Notes: a model not told the origin generated them from the letters alone. A stretch of DNA of 64,000 nucleotides from Reticulitermes speratus (GCA_021186555.1 JAJKFL010000008.1:16175936-16239935); one strand, 5' to 3'; positions 21,618 to 34,320 are shown, counted from the first letter of the stretch. A program made the numbers and translations.

Positions 21618-23681
21618 TTATTATTTTTCAGTGAGGACTCTTATCCATGAAGAATGTGAATGATAAATGATCTGATATTTGTACGAGCGATTTCGCTAAT
21701 TATTTACATACGTGTTATATGTTTTGATACAGTAATTTACATGGCAAGTTATCTCCAGATGTAACAGCTGTGAATTGAATTATGTAGATGTCCTCTTCAA
21801 ATCTTAATACTTTACATGTTTTCCGTGTGTTAGACAATCTCGGGACGAAAACCGGCCGACCAGACTGAGCGTTTTCTTGTTTTGCTCAGTCCCTCCAAGC
21901 AAATAACAAGATAATACATGGATTAGGACACGATCGCGTGATCCTAAATTCTTTTGAAGTGATTATCCCCCCCCCCTGAGCCTAATATTCGACGCTATAT
22001 AATCCGAGTTTCTGGCAGCATCGTAAAATGGAACATAAAAACAATAGATAACAGTAATAAGTCACGAAACGTCCTTTGGAATTTAAAATACATGAATAAA
22101 ATGTCTTATTCATTATAACGCGCTGTTTTGCACGGTGTCCAACGAAACAAATGACACAGTGTCGCTGCTTGTGATGTATTTAGCATAGCTGGGAGCGCCG
22201 CCACTTTCATTCCCACAGCTCGCACCACGATCTGAAAGACACGACGGCATACTCCGTGCAAGAACGACATACATGCGGTTTGGTTCGAATTTCCGATATT
22301 GGAACTTTTGTTCTGTTTTTTTTAGAACTACTTGCGTTTTGCGTTTCTGTCGAACAGAAATTGTAGCAAGAGAGACATAGCTGTATACAAACTTAAATTC
22401 ATAGACAGGGATTAATATATGGGTATGTTTCAAACCGTAATCTGTTGTTATAGGGAAATATATTTAAGATTGCTGACGAAGCATGTGGTTGATGTGTATC
22501 ATTTTCACGCATTTATAGTGTGCTTTGTTTCGTTATTCGTGAGAGGCTGTGGGAACTAAATATTAGTTAAGTTAAAGGACTTATTTGCAATATACTAAAG
22601 TATGAAATGTAATTTTTATACGGGGCCCTACCGAGTTTTGTTGCTGTGTGTTTGGCACTCTTACCTGCTAGTTTCGGTTCTTGGTCTTTACTGATGGACC
22701 GTGATGTTTTTCTTAGTTTTCCTCACGTATTTCAGGCAAATGCTTTCAGGTGACGTCACTGGAGCTCATACTCCTGTCCAGATTCACCATTCAAAATCAC
22801 GTCTTACGTGACGCTGTGCATCTTGTCTCCGGATCAAACCCGGCCCTACAAAGAACTCCTAGAAATGAGAGATACCTTACAAAACAGGTTGACGCCATAG
22901 ACGTTTAAGCAGGAGATACCAAGTGCCAGAAGGGTCTTGCTTTATAATTTGATAGTACTTCTTTCGGCCAAGAAATGCCAGCCTTTCTTGAAGCTGAAAG
23001 TTCTTTACCATGCCCACAAAAGCCAAGCACTGGACTCTGTTCTATGCCAGACGAATACTGTCGAGGCTGTATTTCTTTAAAATCGACTTTAATATTATCT
23101 TTCCATATACCCGTAGGTTTTGTGCATTTCGCCTTTTCCTTGCAGATCTTCTGACTAAAATTTACATGTAATTCCCATCACTCATTCGTGCTATATGCGC
23201 CACTCATCTCTTCCTCCTTTATGTGACCTACCTACTAATATTTCACTATCATAATAATAGCCTACAAATTATGAACACTCTCAGTTTCCAATTTTCTCTG
23301 CCATTTGGTAAAACCAAACACCATTAGTGTCAATGACCTGCTTAAGGCCTGTACATTCTTATATCATTTTTGTTTCACCTGTTTGAAACGTGTTACTTGC
23401 TGCATGCACCTGACATCATGAACTTTACTTTCACTTCGTGTAAGCCTTTCCGATTTAAAACTTAAATCAACAGGTTTTTATACTTAATATCTGCCTTAAA
23501 ACTTATATTAATTACTTTATTAGAATTCTCTAATAACATTACCTCTAACCCCTCCTCTTTCGAAGAAGGACAGGGTTTCAAGCGGGTGATAATCACCACC
23601 GTCCAAATGCTGTCTGTTTATTGTGATTTATTTTGTAATGCTGTCAGAATCTCAGACTATATGGCGTCGATTCCGATTCCA
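21618..23681. other. Non-coding stretch
   Basis: No gene seen. 22700-22760 contains TTTTCCTCACGTATTTCAGGCAAATGC, reminiscent of a segment in some arthropod SINEs, but no tRNA head could be identified. A minus frame of 106 codons at 22113-22433 has no recognisable content. Confidence 0.45.
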
Positions 23682-23725
23682 TCTCCACCATCAGTGTTCT
23701 GATGTCAGAACCCTGATGGTGGAGA
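23682..23725. repeat. Near-perfect 44-bp hairpin
   Basis: TCTCCACCATCAGTGTTCTG A at 23682-23702 is complementary to 23705-23725 with one mismatch in 21 positions and a 2-base loop. It is not part of any repeat family that I can recognise here. Confidence 0.85.
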
Positions 23726-23889
23726 GGTGAGTTGGTCCCCAAAACTTTGCTCTATTTGAATCACCTGATGCGGCTATCAGCCGGACCAGATTTTGAATTT
23801 GTAGCCATAGAAGCCCCAAGACTTATGTAGGGATGATGGGAGAATTATTTGTTAATGATGATTTCAGTACGATTTCAAGGAAAAACTCA

Positions 23890-24030
23890 TGATCTAATCG
23901 AGGTATTATCCCGACATTTAACTGGAGGTGAGTTGCGAAAAGCCTCCGTCAGGAGTGCCGCTCTCCTGACAGAGATTCGACACGGGCACCTCCGGAATAT
24001 GAATCTGAAAGTTACCGCTACACCAGACTG
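23890..24030 (-). mobile_element. SINE E copy 1 (tRNA-derived head)
   Basis: On the minus strand the head reads GTGTAGCGGTAACTTTCAG and then a degenerate B-box, GGTGCCCGTGTCGAATCTC. On the plus strand CTAATCGAGGTATTATCCCGACATTT and the ending GAATCTGAAAGTTACCGCTAC correspond to 26398-26535 in copy 2. Confidence 0.6.
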
Positions 24031-25876
24031 CTCAGTTCTTACGGTCTGGCCTATAGCCTACAGCGTATAGCCTTATAGTCTACACACTGTTTCGATTTCA
24101 TATTTGTTTTTAATTCTCGACTTATTGAACTATTGCAAGCTTCGTTTTATTACTTGGTTTTATACTATTTTGTAATTACGAAAAACGAATATTTTATTAA
24201 ATATAATGTTTAAAATTATTACTTACAATGGAATTGACTAAATTGAGTATTCTAACCACAAAAATGATAGCAGAATACTTTTCAAATGCACGAGATTTCT
24301 TTACTATTGCCTGTTCGTTGCTTGTATTTAGCAGGTACAAGCTGTGTACACAAGTATAGTACACACAGTCTGGCACATGGTGTCTCCCCGTACTAATTGT
24401 CTACAAACTGCTGTATTAGAGGAAAACAAACGCAATAGCATGTATGTCCGGCCTCTTTTGCATACAGTTTATGACTGACGTCTAATATGCACGTGATTTT
24501 TATTATACACAGCCTATAACTTTCTGTCTTGCTGAAATTGGTAAATTCGTATTGTAAGAAGGATATGAGAAATAGTTATTTCAAATCAGCAAATTAACTT
24601 TTATTGAAAAGTTTCATTTTCATGTTAACATAGTCCTGTTCTCCTGTGTAATTAATTTATAGAGTGATATGCTTTAAATTGACACAGCCTCGTAAAAAGG
24701 ACCACATTATCTTCCTACTTATCCCTTCTTATTCAGCCTTCGGAATACTTATCACGTCTCAGTCAACATCATTTAACCTTAGCATTTGATTCATTTTAAA
24801 ATAACCGACTAATTCAATATAATCTTGCTCCTTAACTTTGCACTTATGTGACTTTAAGAGTAGGAATATTAACACCGGCCCTCAAGCCTGCACTGAGCCA
24901 CTCACTCTAGTCACGTGATATTTTACGAAGTTAATTAAATACAATGAAGTCAGACAACATAAGAATGTACCATCCTAACCATTAACCGAAATAGAGAAAA
25001 CGAAACATCTAATTTCCATGAGTTAGTCATCTTCACATGATAACTATTATTGTTTGTGTTATAAATATGGCATAATTAACGTAACGGAATTAGAAAAACT
25101 TTTAATTACATTTCGTAATGAAAAGCGTTGACACCAAATTCACTTTTGATTCCTTGACGCATGAAATAAGCTAACTCTTTGAAGTATGAAGCGCGAAGGA
25201 GAATAGTAGAAGTGTAGATGAAAAGGGAAAGTCTTGAGATAAGTGAAAGATACGTATTTCGGGTGGGGGAGAGATAGAAAGAGCGTCACTTTGTTAGAAG
25301 GTTCCCAGGTTTCACCTGGTTTTCCTGATAAGAGCACTATGCAGTTGAAGACGGTAACATAGTGAGGAGTAGTGGATTGAGACAGAGGCCCAAGAATTTC
25401 GATTTTGTGATTAAGGTCAAAAGGTATAACTGGGAGAGATAATGTGGTGTCAATCACAGAAATGGGTTCAGGTTTGATAAATTGAAATTCCGATGAATAC
25501 CTAAAAACCACGCTGCAACAGTTCGGAACTTGGGAACCATTTCAACATTTGCTTAGCAATAAAGGAAAATTAAACCCTGTTTGCAGATGGCCGATCGCAG
25601 GGCCTTCCGAGTGGATACTGACATCTAGCCATCAGCCCAACAAACAGAAAAGTAGTGAATTTCCGAAATTTTTCATAACACGATTGCTGTTGCCTTATTA
25701 GTGTATCTTTATTTGTAATTTAAATTAACCCGTTTGTTGTTAATAATTTAAATTACACGATAAAAATACAGTCATGTATTTACCGTACGAGCTTATTGCT
25801 TTCCGGTGTATATCCTAATTATTGTCCACTGCCTTGGCAATCTTCATTTTGAAACTAACTAAAATAACATAAGTAC
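24031..25876. other. AT-rich non-coding stretch
   Basis: No gene seen. The 123-codon minus frame at 25140-25511 lies where the plus strand is purine-rich, and it shows no recognisable domain. Confidence 0.5.
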
Positions 25877-26138
25877 CGCCGATCCAGGAAGCCGTACGGT
25901 CTATGGCGTAGGTCTGCAGCCGCTCAATTGGTGGGATCGCGGGTCCGAATCCCGCTAAGCCCATGGATATTCATCTCTTGTGTTGTGTATTGTATTGTGT
26001 AGGTAGATGCCTCTGCGACGAACTTATCACGCGTTCAGAGCAGTCCTATCGGGTGTGTATGTCTAATTGTGTGTGATCTATAAATCTCAACAATGAGGCG
26101 GCCTAGGTCTGATATGGGCTGTTCAGCCACAGGGGAAA
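25877..26138 (+). mobile_element. SINE A copy 2
   Basis: The A-box region is GAAGCCGTACGGTCTATGGCG and the B-box GCGGGTCCGAATCCCGC. Body blocks CTCTGCGACGAACTTATCAC, GTGTGTATGTCTAATTGTGTG and AACAATGAGGCGGCCTAGG match copies 1 and 3. It ends in a short A-rich run near 26135. I could not fix a target duplication with confidence. Confidence 0.85.
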
Positions 26139-26369
26139 AAAAGACATGATCAGTTTATACCTTAGAAGAAACTGCGTCTCCGTTACAAAGACAAACCCGT
26201 TAAGCTCCTTAACAATATGATGTTTATCATAATAATCGTACGAAACACATAAATACGCTCTGGGCAAACTGCTGGGGCATTAAAATGCTTTGGGGTTTAT
26301 TCTTTGACGTCAGGAACTCGGACCGTATAGCGTCAAATTGTGTAAATGGCTGATGACGGTTCAAGTGGA

Positions 26370-26540
26370 GCAGATTTGGAGGAAGGCTGTTGTGGCCTAA
26401 TCGATGTATTGTCACATCATTTGTCTTCAGAGACTGAGGAACACCACGATGACCTCAGTAAATATAGCCGATGACCCGCCCGATATTCGAGCCAGGAATC
26501 TCCTGGATTCAAGTCTAGAGCGTTACCGCTGTACCGAACC
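26370..26540 (-). mobile_element. SINE E copy 2
   Basis: On the minus strand, GTACAGCGGTAACGCTCTAG (A-box) and GATTCCTGGCTCGAATATCG (B-box) are followed by GTCATCGGCTATATTTACTG, and then GAGGTCATCGTGG and TTCCTCAGTCTCTGAAGAC. This copy preserves the tRNA-like head better than the copy at 23890. Confidence 0.7.
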
Positions 26541-26974
26541 TTAGAGCGTTTTAATGTCAAAGGTGGTGGTACGTATAGTAATTCATAACAACTATGCTGT
26601 GAAAAGTGCTGCGAGTTCTAGTTTCACTTGGCGAGGCAACTTCAAATCAGTGTAGCTAATTTAATCCTGTTTCGTCAATTCTCTTATAACAGAGTTACCC
26701 GTCTTCAAACGAATGAACGCTGCTATCATTTCCACTGTCAATAGTATTCATATGACTGAACTTGCATACGAATTGTATACTGCAGAATCTGATTTACATG
26801 CAACATGGGAGTCGTAGTAGTCTGCCTAATCGCATGTATATTCAGTAGACTCGTAACGGTACTGTGTTCCTTCCTGTTCTTGCTTTTTTTTAAATAATTG
26901 TCCATGTGGACCCTTTGGCGCCTGAATTAAAAGCCCAGTGTACTCTGTAAGATACCGGAATTTAAATGTCGTTC

Positions 26975-27205
26975 CCATTACTTTGCGTTGTCAGTGGCCG
27001 GCTACTAAAATCGTCGTTCGGTTTTCTCAGCCTTACACTGCCCGACGTCCTCAGTCGTCCTGTCGCCGCTGCATGGGACGTCCACAGGTAGCGGCTGGAG
27101 GAAGCAGCCTCCGGATGGAGGTCAGCTCGGAATATATTGAATAAGCAGTTGTAAACAGCCGAGAATGTGTGGTCCTGCACATTGAGTATTGGGCGGGGAG
27201 CTAAA
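26975..27205 (+). mobile_element. Probable non-LTR retrotransposon 5' region fragment
   Basis: GAATATATTGAATAAGCAGTTG, then AACAGCCGAGAATGTGTGGTCC and TTGGGCGGGGAGCTAA, resembles the 5' leader of a blattodean LINE that I recall. The family link is from memory. It is GC-richer than its surroundings, and both strands are open for 60-80 codons because of this. It lies 200 bp upstream of an L tail, but the two are not clearly one element. Confidence 0.4.
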
Positions 27206-27404
27206 GACAAAACCAGAAATTTACAGTGGTGTTACACAGAGAGTTTGGACCTAAGATAGAGATTTTGAATTAGTGCTTCAGCAAATTGCCTAATGAGAAC
27301 ATTCATATTTAATACTACGCGCCAAATATTATTAAGGTGCTCAAATTAAAGAATATGTGTGGGCGAACCATATGTCACCTTTGGGAGTATGAGAAATCCA
27401 TACA

Positions 27405-27615
27405 GGGTTGGGGTTAGAAAACCTAAAGGAAAGAGAAAGCTTGGAAGACCTAGGCATAGACGGGATGGTAATATTATAATGGATCTTAACAGAAACATAC
27501 TTGCAGGCTGTGAATTGGATTCATATGGCTCAGGATATGGGCCAGTGTCAGGCTGTTGTAACAAAGCAACGAACTGTCGGTTTTCATAAAATGCAGAAAA
27601 CTTTTTGACTAGCTG
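27405..27615 (+). mobile_element. Non-LTR retrotransposon tail (family L, copy 4)
   Basis: The plus frame at 27359-27589 reads KRKLGRPRHRRDGNIIMDLN near its middle, the GRPRxRWxDNIxMDL signature of the basic tail after reverse transcriptase in many insect non-LTR elements. A frameshift follows the MDL motif, after which the tail continues in decayed form. The 3' block CTTTTTGACTAGCTGAGAAG follows at 27600. It is 5'-truncated and inactive. Confidence 0.65.
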
Positions 27616-28799
27616 AGAAGAAATCCGCTCCGTGGATTTTTTGTTACAGTAATTTTATTATTTTGATAGTTACCCACTTTTAACTCTAGCTGCTCTCCTT
27701 CTTTTAATTAAATCTTAATCGCATTGATTTATATTTTTCTCTAATTGTTATCTTACCTTTGTCTTTTTTTCTTTGTTTTTCAATTTCATCTTTTATCCTC
27801 CAGTCATTCACTCAGTATAATGTAAATTCCTTTTTTCCATTTTTAGTTATGTGCTGTTGTGAACAGTTTAACAAATAAGAATTATCTTATCGAAGTCTTC
27901 ATGCATGATGTTTGCATTTTTATGTCACTTCTTTATATCTTGTTGAGTAGTATTGTACACTGTCAGAAACAAAGTAAGATTCTAAAACCTCCATTGTTGC
28001 GAACTGTATTCAATATGATATTAATATTTGTGAACATTTTCTTGGCTTCTTTCTTCTGTTGCCCTTCCTTTCACAAGATATCTTGATTCTACAATGTGAA
28101 CTCACTTTCAAGTGTTAAAAAACGGTGACAGGTTTGCATATGCGTGAGGTGTGTATTCGTCACACGAATATGGAATTCGCGACTATAAAATACGACACTT
28201 AGCTGTAGTGAATATACATAGAATATACACGCTTTCTATCGAATTAGCGATCGCAAAAACCAACATTTCCGCGTGTTTAATTCAGAACTACGTCCTATTG
28301 ATATCATAAACACGAGCTATACTTTTGTCTGCAGATTTAAGTGTCATCTATGCAAACAATGAACGTGTAGATATGAGTGTGAGCTTGGGTATTATTTTAA
28401 CACTTGTTCTACAAGCTGGAATTTGAAAAAAATAGGCGTTTTATCTTCTTTTAATTATCATTAGTGGAAAATTAGAGTGGTTAGGTTATTTAAATGATAC
28501 ACATAAATTTCCTGCCATACATGAACTTGGTAATTTGTTATTGTATATTTCCATATTATTATAAAATGAAATTTAGTGTATGGAAAAAGGAAAGGGGGAG
28601 GTGAGAAGGATGTTCATGTTGAAGTAAGAAAGGAAGGAGAAAAGAATAAGAATGCGAGAGGAGATAGGAAGGAAAGATTAAAGTAAGGACCAAAAGAGAT
28701 ACAGAAAGAGAAACTACAGGAAGAACCATGAGAAATGATTACGTGTTTTTCTAAATACATTTCTTCACAGATAATCTAAAAAAATTCATTCAATGGTAA
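27616..28799. other. AT-rich non-coding stretch with purine tract
   Basis: I see no gene. 28570-28730 is strongly purine-rich on the plus strand (GGAAAGG and AAGAAAGGAAGG types). Confidence 0.5.
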
Positions 28800-28945
28800 T
28801 CATAAGATTACGGTCTTCTTGGATGGGAAGTCGTGCAATTTTGTACGTAGGTGTCAAAGGTTTGGAAGAACTGAAGCAGCAGGTACCTATAATATGTTGG
28901 TAGCTATCTACCAAACCACACGGTGTCACATTTAAATCAGACCCA
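28800..28945. mobile_element. Family F MITE, degenerate (copy 8)
   Basis: GTCTTCTTGGATGGGAAGTCGTG, then GTGTCAAAGGTTTGGAAGAACTGAAGCAGCAGGTACC, and finally CTACCAAACCACACGGTGTCAC follow the order of blocks in copies 7 and 9. Confidence 0.5.
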
Positions 28946-30501
28946 TCTTAATATTGACAGACGTGATTATCTAATGTGTCAACTTAAGTCTGTGTTTCAA
29001 ACAGATTATTACGGCCAGTGCATTAAAATAGTTGTGATTGCACAGTTATAGAAAATAAACTGGCAGTTTGATACTTTAGAACACAATTTCAGGATTTTGA
29101 GGGAGATGCTGAGAAAAGACATGAGATTTATTTGCTATGATTACTGATCCTGGGGAACGCAGCTCCTAATCTTGTGACTAGAGTAAAACGGTAAATAATT
29201 CACTAAAATGTTCACATGGCTAAAGAAAGATGAACACTGTCCTTACCCTTCTTTCACTGGTTTCAGATAATAGACAAATTACTTTCTCTTAAAAAAACTG
29301 AGCAGTAAATACAGTGTATAAATGACGGCAAGAAATTAGGGAGTTTAATCTCTTTATTGCTAATTTTCATGTATTTATATTTTGACGTCAGTAGCTAGAG
29401 GCAGCATGAGTTTACCCTACAGCTAAGGCATTATATGCATAGAGAATTAACACGTGCTCCAACTGGACTGCATAGTCCAATTAGAATGAGTTACAATGGC
29501 ACCTGGTAAAAACCTTGCTGTGTGTTTGTAACAGAGCGCTCTGTTAGCAGTAATTCCTGATTATGACTAACAAGCGAGGCAGATTGTATCCTCGTGAGCC
29601 TATTCGTGTTACGGTAGGACACACATATGCAGGTTTATGTATCTGCTGAATTTACAAGCTCTGTTGCTTCTCATTCGTGATGCTGGACAAGAGTACTCGC
29701 TACGTGATACCTGACTGTAAACACAAACGAAGTGGAACTTAAATTTTCTTGATTTCAATTTTAATTAAGGGCTGCCTTTTCGTGCAAAGCTGACAAATGA
29801 CTGTCACTTTAAGTAATGAGTGCATTCCGACGGCTCTGCTTCCGCGTACTAGTTCTAAACCTTATTATTTAACGGCTCAGTGTTAAGTGTCCCCCAAATT
29901 CTTGTGACAGAGAAAATCTCCAGTGGTATTAATCTCGTGCGAAAGTGTTGTGAAGTTAATGTCTACGGATCATTATTATTTCTTGAACTGTATGTGAGGT
30001 AGAATTACAGATTAGTAATGGGATATGCCAATACGATTCTGATCTTCGGATTGCTATTTCTTACAATGCACTAGATTTATGTTTTATTAATTTGTACTAG
30101 AATAGGACAACCATATTAATAATATATGCTTATTATTTACAACAAAACTTCCAATTTTTTCTCCCGTTTGACCATCTTCAAAGAAACACACAAAAATAAT
30201 ACAATTATAATGTATTAGCTTTTGTGTAATATGTTTCCCTGAAGATGGTCCAGTAGCTGAACATTGTAGGCAGGTTTTCCACAGTATCTCCAGGGAAGTG
30301 CCAGGATATTGTTAATGTGACACTAAATGAGGACACAGCATTTCGTTCTATATTCCTTCCCGTTAAGTATGTTTATCTACTGTCACCCAATCCTTTGACT
30401 CTGTACGTGTATTCAGAATTTTGCTATCCACGAATACAGAATCCTCTCAAATTTTGGTATCCACCTACCTGATTGCACAGTGTTATATAACCCGGAAGAT
30501 T
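28946..30501. other. AT-rich non-coding stretch
   Basis: No gene seen. The flanks of the hairpin module (CCCTGAAGATGG ... ACATTGTAGG) occur at 30237-30270 with a weak central stem. Confidence 0.5.
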
Positions 30502-30509
30502 ACATTGTG

Positions 30510-30715
30510 CAGGAGTGTCCAACCCTCGGCCGGCCAGCTAGTGCTGTGCGGCCCTCGCCACATTTTAAATTATGTACGTATATACATGTACTATAAAATT
30601 ACACAATAATTCAGGAGGTTAGATGTACCGATTATCGTGATTGTTACACTGTGGCCCGCGAACCAACCAACACCTATGGCTGTGACCCTTTGTCAGAAAA
30701 CGTTGGACCCTCCTG
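30510..30715. mobile_element. hAT-type MITE (H2) with 8-bp target duplication
   Basis: The ends CAGGAGTGTCCAAC (30510-30523) and GTTGGACCCTCCTG (30702-30715) are inverted repeats with one extra base. Flanking 8-bp direct repeats are ACATTGTG (30502-30509) and ACATTTTG (30716-30723), 7 of 8 matching. The ends begin CAGG and the duplications are 8 bp, both typical of hAT transposons. The 206-bp internal part contains GGCCCGCGAACC and CGGCCCTCGCC but no coding region. Confidence 0.8.
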
Positions 30716-30723
30716 ACATTTTG

Positions 30724-32678
30724 TATATGCAGAAGTGTATAATACATCAAATCTTACTCGGTACCGTACCTGCACATTTATTCCGGCTTGTTTTTTGCGT
30801 GTACCATCTCTCATGTGACACTACATAACATAATCCATAAAATACTGATTATTAGCCTAAGATGCAAATCATATGGATCTATTTTAAAAGAATTTTGAAA
30901 AATAATTTGGCTTAGGGTCATTCTGGATATTGGTCTTATTGATTATAATGAATTTATTGTTTTTTACTTTCCCATCTGTGCTCAAGACCGCTTGAGAAAC
31001 ACGTTTGGAACAGTATTCGGGTATGGAATCTGTTGTCAGAGGGAATATGTAAAATCAACATCGTGGGTAAACGGGTCGGACAAATTCTGATGAGCATAAG
31101 TGGCTTGGGACAAAGTTTTTTGAAACTTGGCAAATAAATTAATGAAAACCTAAGGTAACTCAATCTTTGGGACATGCTGTAATGGGAATGTTTGATAATT
31201 ATACATTACACACTAACACAACGGCATCCGTATGCAGTGTGTAATTTCGTGATTGAGAGAAGAAGTTGATGTTTGGTGTCGTGGAATTCAGTATGGGTTA
31301 TTTTGAACTCAAGGTTGACCAATCATCATACTGCTGGAACGGAGTGTGATTTCACCCCAGCCTTGATAGTACACCTGCGAGGATAAACGGGTTAAGTGCC
31401 TTGACCTTTGTATAAATACTAGTGTGATAATATCAAAATACTTTTAAATGCCCCTGGTAGCGAGAATAAATTTGGCCTTCATTTCTTCAGCATGTGTGTC
31501 TTATGTTTATTATTTTGCTTTTTCGTTAAAGCTTTTTGCTATTATTGCATAGAAGAATCTAAAGAAAATAAGTTGTTTGCCCCTTAATCTTAAGATATGT
31601 TAACAAGTAATTTTAAATTTTAAATAACGAACACTATGGCAGCAGACCTCAAGTTTCAACACCGCTGATAACAAAGCTCGCAATTGATATGATCCAGTGT
31701 CAGATCCAGTAGCCTCATATCCTCACAGTTTTTATTCCCAAGGTCTATATTAATGCTATCCTACAATCGCACTCTCGGACTTTCAAGTGGAACGGTCTCA
31801 AACAGATTTCCTCATTAACAGACTGTATGCACTATTTTCTCCCACCAAGCCTAGCTACATGTCCAGCTCAGTCCGTCATATTTTACAGTCTTCTCACAAT
31901 TAATTTTCAAGTTAAGATCTAAGGGTGGGTTTGTAATCTCTGCACCGCGGTCTATTGTGCGTCCTGCTTCTATTACATTAGCCCCTCTAGCAGCTCCTCG
32001 TTTCGAATGAAGCTTAGTCACTTTATCTAGTGGAACTTGTGTAGAGTCGCTTATTTTCATACAATTTGCCCGCAAGTGGTATGATCTCGTTAACTGAGGC
32101 TCACAGTCATATACTAACGCGAGACTGTATTATGAACGGAAAATCAGGAAGGCCATAGAAATCGCCGGCATATTTTAAGGCACTAATAAAATGCCGTTGA
32201 AAATTTAAATGGAAAATTTGACATTTTCTTTGTCTCTAGCTGCAGTATCCATAAATAACCCTTCCACTACCTCAGTATTGTAAGTTACACTTAATATTGA
32301 TAACGTGATCATGTAAGATATTCGGATAAATTAGGAGTGTTTTACGGAATGCCAACGTGCATAGAACGTGTATAGAAAATGTGTGCCGGCCGGTACGGAC
32401 TGCTCCCTGTTCTGTTCGGCATTTCTATTCTCCTCAAACAAATTAACATCCTCAACATAAACAAGTACTTAAGATTCTAACGACAGGCTCCTTTTATACA
32501 GATGAGTACTATGGTTGGCGTTTAAATAACTTACAAGTCTTATTCTCTATTTTTCCAACTGACAACTGCGTAGGTATTCATTTTACATCATCGGGTTATA
32601 GATATGTGTATGGGTTTTAACTAGACAGGCGCAAGTAACCTTCGATGCTGTTGGGCTTCCAACACCCCTCTCCGTCCA

Positions 32679-32679
<1 letters not shown>
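30724..32679. other. AT-rich non-coding stretch
   Basis: No gene or known repeat seen. Frames are short and unremarkable. Confidence 0.5.
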
Positions 32680-32719
<40 letters not shown>

Positions 32720-32740
32720 TACATACATACATACATACAT
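32680..32740. repeat. (CA)n followed by (ATAC)n microsatellite
   Basis: About 18 CA units (to 32717) are followed by a four-base ATAC array (32719-32740). The Val/Cys-repeat minus frame over it is a by-product. Confidence 0.95.
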
Positions 32741-33469
32741 TTGAGCCATTCACTTTGAGCTCTTCCTGATTCTCTTTCGCTTTCATGTTGCCTTAATTTG
32801 GATCAAAATTAAAATGTCGAAATGAAGCATTCCCTTGTTGCATGCAATTGTGTTCAGTGTAAGGGGAACTACAAAAAAAAACCTACGCATATATTGTTCT
32901 GATATAATACATAAATTTAAACTCGGTACAAATTTATTCGTTAGTGATTTGATACAAGCCGGATTATTAACAAGCTTATCTAAGGCTTCATATCTGAAAG
33001 TGACTGGAACACACCCCGGAATGGCGACTGACTTCCACCTGTTAACATAATGCCGCACCTTGTGTCAAGGACGTAAGCGGCTGTCACCAAGCAATGTAAT
33101 TATAAACTGGTAAGGTGACTATTGTTGTGGCTGGGCGTGGCAGACCCGGAACAGGCTACCTGTCCATAAGCAGCGACTGGAATTTTCTCGCCGTTATGCA
33201 GACTGGTCTGACCTCGGTATGGTGCCGCAAAGATAGTGCCTTACTGGATCCTCACAGCGCGTGTCTGCATGACATTCTGGTATTTTGAATTGCAATACTA
33301 ACGTAATTATTTATACATAAACATAATTGTATCTTTACCCAGTTACTATATAGAGGGAGTCCCTGTCTATTGTAAGTTACTTCTTGTTTGCATCGTCTAT
33401 CCATGCGAATACCGCGTTCTTTCTTAACATGTCAGCTTCCCATGTAGCTAAATATGAAATTTGCTGTTT
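32741..33469. other. Non-coding stretch
   Basis: Two frames of 71 and 91 codons overlap on opposite strands at 32783-33058. Neither has recognisable content. Confidence 0.5.
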
Positions 33470-33815
33470 ACTGGGACATAATGCCGTGTAGTCTGGTAAC
33501 ATGTTACTAAATTGCAACTCTGAAAAAGCAGGCAGCTTGCGTGATTTAGGCTTCCGCCGTAGTGTAAATGAGACCTTCGCTCTGCTGGTATGTTACGCAG
33601 TGTAGATATAGTTATCGACTTTCGTGACAACATATCAGGGACTGCTTGGTCCTTGAAGACGGGACCGATAGGTCCCGTAACACCGATGACTTACCAAACT
33701 ACACTGCGTAACATCCCAGAAGAAAGATCTCAAGCAGACAGCAGGTTCTTCCGGAACATTTGTAACGATCTGCCAGATCACACGTCATCAAATTCCAGAA
33801 GACTATATTCTTTAC
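33470..33815. mobile_element. Composite family F MITE (copy 9)
   Basis: An F end lies at 33475 (GGGACATAATGCCGTGTAGTC). It is followed by a palindromic core whose arms are GGTATGTTACGCAGTGTAG (33587) and CTACACTGCGTAACATCCCAG (33700). After the core comes a second F type block, CAGCAGGTTCTTCCGGAACATTTGTAAC. The order implies one F element inserted in, or recombined with, another. The centre carries a smaller hairpin, GGGACCGATAGGTCCC at 33660-33675. Confidence 0.65.
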
Positions 33816-34011
33816 TGTTATAGTTTTGTACCTTTAAGTATGCTATGACTGTCTCCTTCCACATCCATACTTAATCACGATATTTTATCTTATTCAGTAA
33901 ATGTAGACTGCATGTTGCTAGGTGAACTGTATAGGCTATATATTTGTAGACTGATTTTCAATTCAGTAGATAAATTTCACAGCTGGGCTTTAAAGGTTAT
34001 TGGTAAATTTC

Positions 34012-34320
34012 TTGGTCGCTCTCCAAAACGTTCAGACCGGCACTTGTATTAATTCCTGGGTTTTTCCCCTTTGATCCATTTGTACTGTTGAAGTCCTTTT
34101 TGTCCTGCATGTCACCTTATGTTTCATGCTATCGTCCATACACACTGGGGCCCACCCAGCCTCCTATATAGTAGGTACGGAGGTTCTTTGCCGCATGTAA
34201 AGCGTCAGACCCTAAATTTAACCACTCACCTCCATCTAGTGCCGAGGTTAAGAATAAGTGGAGCCATACTTCTACTCCCCCTGTATGCCTTCATGGCGTG
34301 GAGAGAGAAACAATTTATGT
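34012..34320 (+). mobile_element. SINE C copy 4 with about 104-bp insertion
   Basis: TCTCCAAAACGTTCAGACCGGC (34020-34041) should lead directly to GGGGCCCACCCAGCC, which instead starts at about 34147. The 34042-34145 interval has no match in other C copies. The 3' part (CACCTCCATCTAGTGCCGAGG, GCCTTCATGGCGTGG) is normal. Confidence 0.75.

Noticed and set aside
22700-22760. SINE with GGCAAATGC block
   Set aside because: No tRNA head, tail or second copy could be found in the window.
25140-25511. 123-codon minus frame as a gene
   Set aside because: It lies opposite a purine-rich tract, has no recognisable domain, and has no neighbouring exons.
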